From contig CP053150.1 of the NCBI GenBank assembly GCA_014607495.2, positions 11,986,495-12,050,494 of the forward strand: DNA of 64,000 nucleotides, read 5' to 3'. The DNA is from Carposina sasakii. Its lineage: Eukaryota; Arthropoda; Insecta; Lepidoptera; Carposinidae. Positions 57,958 to 64,000 of this stretch are shown piece after piece (the stretch's first letter is position 1; every line of letters starts with the position of its first letter). Below the pieces are notes generated by a model, which had not been told where the DNA came from, searched no databases, and saw only the letters and a list, made by a program, of their open reading frames with translations. Made by a program: the position numbers and the translations under genes.

Positions 57958-58368
57958 TCACGCCTCTCTCCCGGAGGGGTAGGCAGAGATCACGGATCTC
58001 CATTTGCTACGATCCTGACACACCTCTTTCGCTTCATCTACTTTCATGATATTCTTCATGCACGCTCGTCGGTTTAGGGTACTCTTGACCTGACGTTTCT
58101 TTAGAATTTCACCAATTTGATCGGTGAAAGTCCGGCGAGGTCTTCCCCTTCCAACCCTTCCATCCACTCTTCCGTTGTACACTTTCTTTGTCAGCCTACT
58201 TTCACTCATCCTCTCCACATTCCCAAACCACCTCAACATACCCTTCTCAATCTTCGTCACCACGTCCTCATTTATACCACACTTCTTTCTGATCACCTCA
58301 TTTCTTATCCTTTCTTTCAAAGTGACTCCACACATACTTCTCAATGCTCTCATTTTCACTGCATTCAC
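57958..58368 (-). pseudogene. LINE C-terminal region
   Basis: It encodes MRALRSMCGVTLKERIRNEV, IEKGMLRWFGNVERMSESRL, GRGRPRRTFTDQIGEIL and WRSVISAYPSGREA with stop. Conserved region after RT of this LINE family. Related tails occur at 22130 (+) and 61340-61370 (-). Confidence 0.85.
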
Positions 58369-58489
58369 TTGACTTTGATGTTTTTTTTAAATTTATTTAT
58401 TCCATATACATTGCACTCTTATAATCTATATACACTGCCAAACTGCTCAGCAGTTTATCGGCATTATTTGTAAGGTACTTTTGGTTTCT

Positions 58490-59152
58490 GCCATACCCAA
58501 CTTTCACTTCCATACATAAGGTCGGCACCAAAACACCTCCATGAACACCACCTGCCGCTTGCGACACTTTCTGGCTACTCATAAAAGAATTAAGTGCCCC
58601 ATTCACCCGATTCCCAGCATTCACTCTCCTTGCAATATCTTTGTCATGCTTACCATCCCTTCTAAACAATGTCCCCAGATACACGAACTCAGTCACTTGC
58701 TCCAATCTTTCTTCGCCAATCATTATTTTGCAATTCGCCATTACCTCATCCTTTTTAAAAACCATCACTTTCGTCTTACTTACATTCATCTTCATCCCTT
58801 TACTTTCAAATGATCCATGCATTTTTGTTACCATCTCCTGCAACTCCTCCTCCGAAGACGCAAGCAAAACCATGTCATCGGCATAGAGAAGGCATTTGAC
58901 AAGTAACTCATTCATTCTTAGACCACAAACATCGTCTTTCAAACCTTGCAAACAACTGTCCATGAATAGATTGAATTGCCACGGTGACGCTACACATCCC
59001 TGTCTAACACCATTTTCTATGGTAAACCAGTCTGTGAAGGACCCGTTTATCCTCACATAAGCATTTGAGTCCTCGTAGAGGGATTTCAGTGCCCGAATGA
59101 GAAGGCCACTCACTCCATACATAGACAGAACCTTCCAAAGTTCCTTCCTCAC
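58490..59152 (-). pseudogene. LINE reverse transcriptase, C-terminal half
   Basis: From RKELWKVLSMYGVSGLL through GVRQGCVASPWQFNLFMDSC, CLLYADDMVLLASSEEEL (active-site YADD) and FVYLGTLFRRDGKHDKDI. A one-base shift separates it from the short FIVLEKAY motif upstream, and the fingers are deleted. Confidence 0.85.
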
Positions 59153-60030
59153 TACTCCGTCAATAAGCCTTCTCCAAAACGATGAAAGCGCAATAGACCT
59201 TCTGACTTTTCGCCAGAAACTTTTCGGCTATACATCGCAAGGAAAAGACTTGATCCGTACATCCCATGCCTAGTAATAGTAACTGTACGGGGTCGGTGAC
59301 GCCACCCTTTAAATAGGCCACTTATTCGGCTCATAACCAGGTAGTGGTCAGTGTGTATCCCCGACCCACGGTACACCCTAGTGTCTAGTACATTCTTTCT
59401 CATTCTTTCATCAACTATAACAAAATCAATCATGCTTTTCTTTACATTTTCCACCTCTCGAGTATACATGTGTATTAATTTGTGGGCAAGCATTGTGTTT
59501 GTGACACAAAGATTAGACTCGAGGCAGATCTCTAGCAAACTTTTTCCATTGTTTTCCAACACTCAAATCCCTCTCTCCTAACACCTATCCATGCGTTAAA
59601 ATCTCCTATCAGTACTAACCTTTCATTTGCCTTGCATACCCTTAATACCTCTCTTAATTGCTCCCAAAACATTTGCCTTTCATCCTGTGTACGTTGGGAT
59701 GCTCTCGGACCAGGGTCCACTGGAGCGTACACCCCAACGACAAACAAGCGTACCATTCCCACTTTCATTCTAACCCAAATCAGTCTTGGGCTCACGCATT
59801 CAAATTCATTTACACATTCTGCCATCCTGGCGGAGAGTATAACACCAACACCCTGACAGGCTCTCTCCGCACTGGGAACCCCAGACCAGTATGCCGTGTA
59901 GGGACCATGCTTGGTGGTGTCACAGCCTCTCCGCTTGGTCTCATTCAAACACAGAACATCAATCTTTCTTTCATCCATCATCTGCAGCACCTCATCAAAC
60001 TTCGCTTCCATTCTTCCTCCAACATTTAAT
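59152..60030 (-). pseudogene. LINE endonuclease domain
   Basis: It reads ATLNVGGRMEAKFDEV, MDERKIDVLCLNETK (catalytic Glu), VGVYAPVDPGP, VLIGDFNAWIG and, after a shift at 59540, IDFVIVDERMRKNV, GSGIHTDHYLVM. These are the apurinic-type endonuclease motifs (ETK, GDFN, D-H). At least one frameshift. Confidence 0.82.
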
Positions 60031-61494
60031 GTAGCAAAACGGCTCTCCGTGAGCCGCTTGTCGCCCCCGCGGGAAACGAGACGTGATGGGTGGCAACCGC
60101 ATCGCCGCCATGCGGATAATTATTTGTTTCAATATCCATTGCGGTCCCACGAGTAGCTAGGGAAATATATATCCACCCTGGCAGAGCCCCGCATACCAGG
60201 GTAAGGCTCGTCATAATCTAGGTTAAATTTCGGAAAACCCGTTCTTAATGGTCTTTTACACCCCCCTAACAAACATACACACCAAATTTCATCTGTGTAC
60301 GTCAAACGGTTTATTTTTATACTTATGGAATAAGCTTTTGTTCTAGTACAGTGAAAATTTCGGTAAAAATTTGGAATTCCTGTCTGCCCCGTTCCCATGG
60401 GAATTTTGGGAAATCCGTCCGTACTCTCTTACACCCCTTAACGAACATAAACACCAAAGGGGATTGGGTGTAATTTACTTGTGAAATTTAAAATTTATTT
60501 GTATGTGTCCGTTTCTTCGTGGGGTAATGTAGGTATGTTGTATTCGCAATTCTTTTTGATTTTGATAAATTTTACACTCGTTTTCGAGGATTTTCCCGAC
60601 GTTTACATTCATCATCGTTATTATCCATCATAAATTTAGAAATCATCAGTAATAAAAACAATGGCTGTATGGATGCTGTATTTCTCATGCTCTTTTTTCG
60701 GGATAAACCAAACAAAAAAAAAACAAATTTCATCTGTCATGTTGTGTCATGTCATCTGTACGTCACAGAATAATAAATTCCCAGAACCCGTGATCACGCA
60801 CACTTTTGAAGCTACTTTTTAGTATTTCAAATTTTTACAACCTATTTACTGTATCTAAAAAACTGATAATATTTATCGATTTGGCAACAATCGGCGGGTA
60901 AGATGAGCGGAAGATGCGGAATTTTCGACTCGTTTTTTGCTTCACTACCCGAAATACATGTCATTGATGACTCCTTCTGGGGACTTGTTATTCTATGGTG
61001 TATGTCAGACTTATACCTCCATGCGTCAAATGGTAATTTTTTTTGTATTCAATTCATATTTATTCCAGTCCAGAGGAAATTATGCGAAACCCTATAGCCT
61101 ATGTTCATCCGGGTCCAATAAGTCCAGTAGTTTCGGAACCTATTCGCTGCAAAAAAACAAACATACAAACAATCAAAGTTTACCTCTTTATAATATTAGT
61201 ATAGATGTATGTGGATGACTTGTGTCACAGTGACAGATACAGGCAAGTGATGTCACCGACGCCATATTTTTAAAGCGTTTTGGCGCGCTATTTAAATATT
61301 AAACTTTTAATTTGATATTATTCAGTAAATATGATCTTATCCTACCCCTCCGGGAAAGAGGCGTGATTTTTATTTATTTTTATTTTTTATGTATGTACCA
61401 GAATATAAAAAATACAACTTTTACTGGGTTTTTAAACCTCCACAGAATAATATAAAATACATTTTAAAAACCTGTGAAATAGCCTATTGAGACA

Positions 61495-61680
61495 TCAACT
61501 CATTGTGTTAACACATAAAATATGTGATTCGTCATACTTGTTGTAGGTAACTATTTGCTTTTCTGCCTTGACCGCCACGTGAATGAGTCCCTGACACTGA
61601 TTACATTTAACTTTTGACGGTTCATCTTCAACATCATCAAAGAATGTCCACAATTTCACACACAATTTCTTTTTCGACAT
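61495..61680 (-). pseudogene. hAT transposase BED zinc-finger start
   Basis: MSKKKLCVKLWTFFDDVE then KVKCNQCQGLIHVAVK fits a BED finger (W-x-FF ... C-x2-C), the N-terminal DNA-binding domain of hAT transposases. It stops after 61 codons. Reads inward from the right end of the hAT element, as expected. Confidence 0.65.
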
Positions 61681-61950
61681 TTCGTGACACTACAGACAGC
61701 ACTTTTTTATTTATAATAGAATAGATCTAATAATACCAGCAGCGCAGTACACATAAAACGATCAAAAAAACACATCACAACATGCTCAGCGGCCGGGCGG
61801 CCGCGTGTTGGCTAAGCCGAATGATGACGAAAAAGCCCGAATACTTCCGACAAGAAATTATCGGCATTGCCGATTAATCGGCCGACTAATCGGCAGTTGG
61901 AAAACCGATTAGTCGATTAGTCGGCAAATACCATAGTCGGCTCATCACTA

Positions 61951-63288
61951 TTATAATCCAAACTATTACTCGTACAGTGCTGAAAATGCTACTGCTAGCT
62001 TTTGTACGCGAACAATAAATTATTTTTTACCAGATATGATAATTCCATAATTCTTTATTGTACCCAAAAAAAAACACAAAATAAAATAATTTAAAAGATA
62101 ATGTACAGAGGTGAGCTTATCACTAACAAAGATTTCTTCCATCCAACCAATTTTATTAAAATTGAGTGATTAGCAAATAAGAGGAAATCACACGTGCACA
62201 AACAAAAAAAAATCCATAGTAATGAAAATGCGAAAGTATAGTTACTCTATTATCATGTCATGATGGTTGTCGTAAAACCATGTTGAGTGAGGTTAGGGGG
62301 TGATTTGAACCACCTGAACATCTGTCAACTGTACAATACAATAAGCAACAATTCCATACATACCTACTATTATAAAACTAAAAACGTTTTCGTGAAAACG
62401 CACAATTAGAAAAACGTGTGTGGCAATAGATATTAGTTTGATTTTTTATACATAAACCAGGTATAGACGATTGAAATATTAAAATATCAGTAAAAATAAC
62501 TGGCAATACATATTATCTATTCATAATTGTTTAGTTACGGTCGATATAGGCACATACATTTTAAACGCTATTCTATTGTAATACACCGTGAAGCCAGCAA
62601 AATAGTTTCACGCAAGGAACTATACGTACTAGAACTAAATCGATAACTAAGTACCTACCTAGTTTATTTGGAGCTGTGTGAAAATTTTATATCATTGATC
62701 GATTTCCATTATAAAACTAATGATTTGCAGTAAAAATATGATCAAGTTTGAGTCGTACCTATTGGGGTGAAAGGTTCTGCATGAATCGCAATAAAATCGT
62801 AGCTTACTATTTCTATACATCTCATTGATATTCTTTACTCGTAGATGTGCTACTCCAGTTTTATAACGTCGTAATTTTAAAGTTAGGGTTTTCCGCTGGA
62901 GATAATCTTTCTTTTATTACCTCAATTTTAATGTGACTTAAAAAATGGGTATGTAGTGTACGTACTCCATAAGTTCTTAGAAACTCTTTATTTTATAGGT
63001 GTACATTTACGCCGTATGAATAACTAGTAATTATTTTATTACAAATTCCATTTTTAACCACCTTAAAACTCACAAAGAGAATTTATTGAAGTATCAGTTG
63101 TATCAAATAACTTAGTGCTTATTTGTCTCTAATAGTTTTTTCTCCATCCAATCTTTGACACACAAGACAAACGGCCGAATACTCAAATACAATTCTCATA
63201 AACAGAACTCTTAAATTTAAGCATCTCTCAAATTAAAAAGGTCTATGAGTACACGAAGGCTACTCAAACAATTTGAATGCATGATCAC
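61951..63288. other. No feature recognised
   Basis: AT-rich sequence; no supported gene. Confidence 0.5.
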
Positions 63289-63698
63289 CAGAGGTCGGAA
63301 TTAGGTAGAGTCATTTATGTATTTGCATCGAAATGTTGATATTAATGTGGACCTTCCCAGGATTTCTAATGGACAATCCCGTGTGGCCCAACAATATTAC
63401 AAATAAATAATAATAAAACCCTCAGAGATAGACAAATAAAACAAAGATAATTAACATAAAATGTTTATTAGTATTTAGGTAGGTAACCTAGTTCACAATA
63501 CAAATTATTAATAGTCTTAAGGAGATTCTCATACGCATACTTCAACTTTTTTATAAATACGAGCAAATACTTTTGCTTCTAGCCTAGACTCGTGAGGTTT
63601 TGCTTATTCAAACGGAATTTGAGGCATATCCACTTTATTCTTTCGCTGTATGAAATCAGTGCAAGTACATAAATGACTCTACCTAATTCCGACCTCTG
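63289..63698. mobile_element. hAT-like MITE with perfect 8-bp target duplication
   Basis: 410 bp with inverted ends CAGAGGTCGGAATTAGGTAG and its complement (perfect over about 33 bp), flanked on both sides by ATGATCAC (63281-63288, 63699-63706). No coding frame. The 8-bp duplication and CAGAGG ends point to hAT. Confidence 0.88.
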
Positions 63699-64000
63699 AT
63701 GATCACCTAAGCAGCATTCAAATGATTTATTTCGTGCAAATACGAGGCATGCCTTTTAAGTTTTGTCGTTTCCATATTTCCCGGCAATTGAATTTGGAAC
63801 TGTTCTATATTCGAATGTGTTAAAATTTTGAATCTCAAAACATTTGAAAGTATTAGGATTAATGCTATTGTTTAGTCACAGCGTCGATTACGTACGAAAA
63901 GGAAAATGTTCGTGCAATAATTTTCTACAACTTTAGAAGAGGCCTGACACGGCTTCAGTGTTTTGAAGAGCTAACATCTGTGTTCAGCTTAGATGAATTA

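Larger units (their letters stand above)
57935..60225 (-). mobile_element. Non-LTR retrotransposon, internally deleted
   Basis: Flanked by AATTTCGGAAA on both sides (57924-57934, 60226-60236), a probable target duplication. On the minus strand: endonuclease, part of RT, a foreign ~110-bp insert near 58375-58490, the C-terminal region, then a tail with ATAATCACGCC near 57955. The 5' half of RT is missing at about 59210-59260. Confidence 0.85.
57357..61207 (+). mobile_element. Lepidopteran repeat, split by a LINE
   Basis: Starts ACTAGTGACCCGCCCTCGCT, carries repeated GGGAATTTCGGGAAATA phrases, resumes after the LINE at 60237 and ends TAATATTAGTATAGATG. The class is uncertain; perhaps the 3' region of a LINE. 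Confidence 0.55.
56982..61950 (-). mobile_element. hAT transposon with nested insertions
   Basis: Ends TAGAGATGGACCGACTAGTC and the complement of GACTATGG-type GAGCCGACTA (TAGTGATGAGCCGACTATGG). Both sub-terminal regions are rich in short GACTAGTCGG/CCGATTAATCGG repeats. Flanks TTTATAAC and TTATAATC resemble an 8-bp target duplication. The BED-finger start of a transposase survives at 61495-61680. A lepidopteran repeat (57357-61207) and, in it, a LINE (57935-60225) are nested inside. Confidence 0.8.

Overview
The window is nuclear DNA from an insect, almost certainly a moth or butterfly (Lepidoptera). There are no operons and no bacterial-style dense genes. A single multi-exon animal gene is spread over at least 36 kb, with AT-rich introns full of transposable elements. 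The repeats include a tRNA-headed lepidopteran-type SINE, RTE-like LINE tails ending in TGATGATG, and the common moth repeats beginning CTAGCGACCCGCCC or CTAGTGGACACCCGCGACTCCG.

The one host gene is the insulin receptor (InR). It lies on the minus strand, and 24 coding exons were traced from 37716 down to the stop codon at 1694-1696. Every exon junction was read by eye. The phases close without error over 4,256 nt, giving about 1,417 residues plus an N-terminal piece not found here. Domain order is L1, cysteine-rich, L2, FnIII-1, FnIII-2 with the insert domain and an RTRR-S processing site, FnIII-3, transmembrane helix, NPEY juxtamembrane motif, tyrosine kinase and a short C-terminal tail. 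The signal-peptide exon and promoter must lie above 37717, either unrecognised in this window or outside it.

The most unusual feature is structural. At four exons (about 3949, 5862, 6955 and 29381) the end of the exon together with its 5' splice site has been copied into the downstream intron. The copies are one diverged 102-bp duplication, about 22 units of a 19-bp minisatellite, a 144-bp duplication with 2.4 copies, and four 60-bp units. The 144-bp copy keeps an intact second donor. Its use would add 48 residues in frame, duplicating the NPEY motif and the ATP-binding glycine loop. A separate 3.6-kb array of 129/126/108-bp units fills most of the intron between exons 7 and 8.

Transposons inside the gene: a Ty3/gypsy-like LTR element (8424-13893) carrying a 5'-truncated LINE insertion, a Tc1/mariner-type element with TIRs of about 470 bp (15398-17766), a Harbinger-like MITE ending 11 bp into an intron (32084-32239), RTE tails, a THAP-domain fragment and several lepidopteran repeats. 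Upstream of the traced exons (38-64 kb) I see no host gene. That part holds two inverted tRNA-derived repeats, a hAT-like MITE (42593-42924), an RTE-like LINE fragment (45986-47330), a second, internally scrambled Ty3/gypsy-like element (49003-52668), a decayed DNA transposon (54310-55612), a hAT element (56982-61950) containing nested repeats and a LINE, and a hAT-like MITE with a perfect 8-bp target duplication (63289-63698). All calls rest on reading the sequence and family knowledge; no database search was run.
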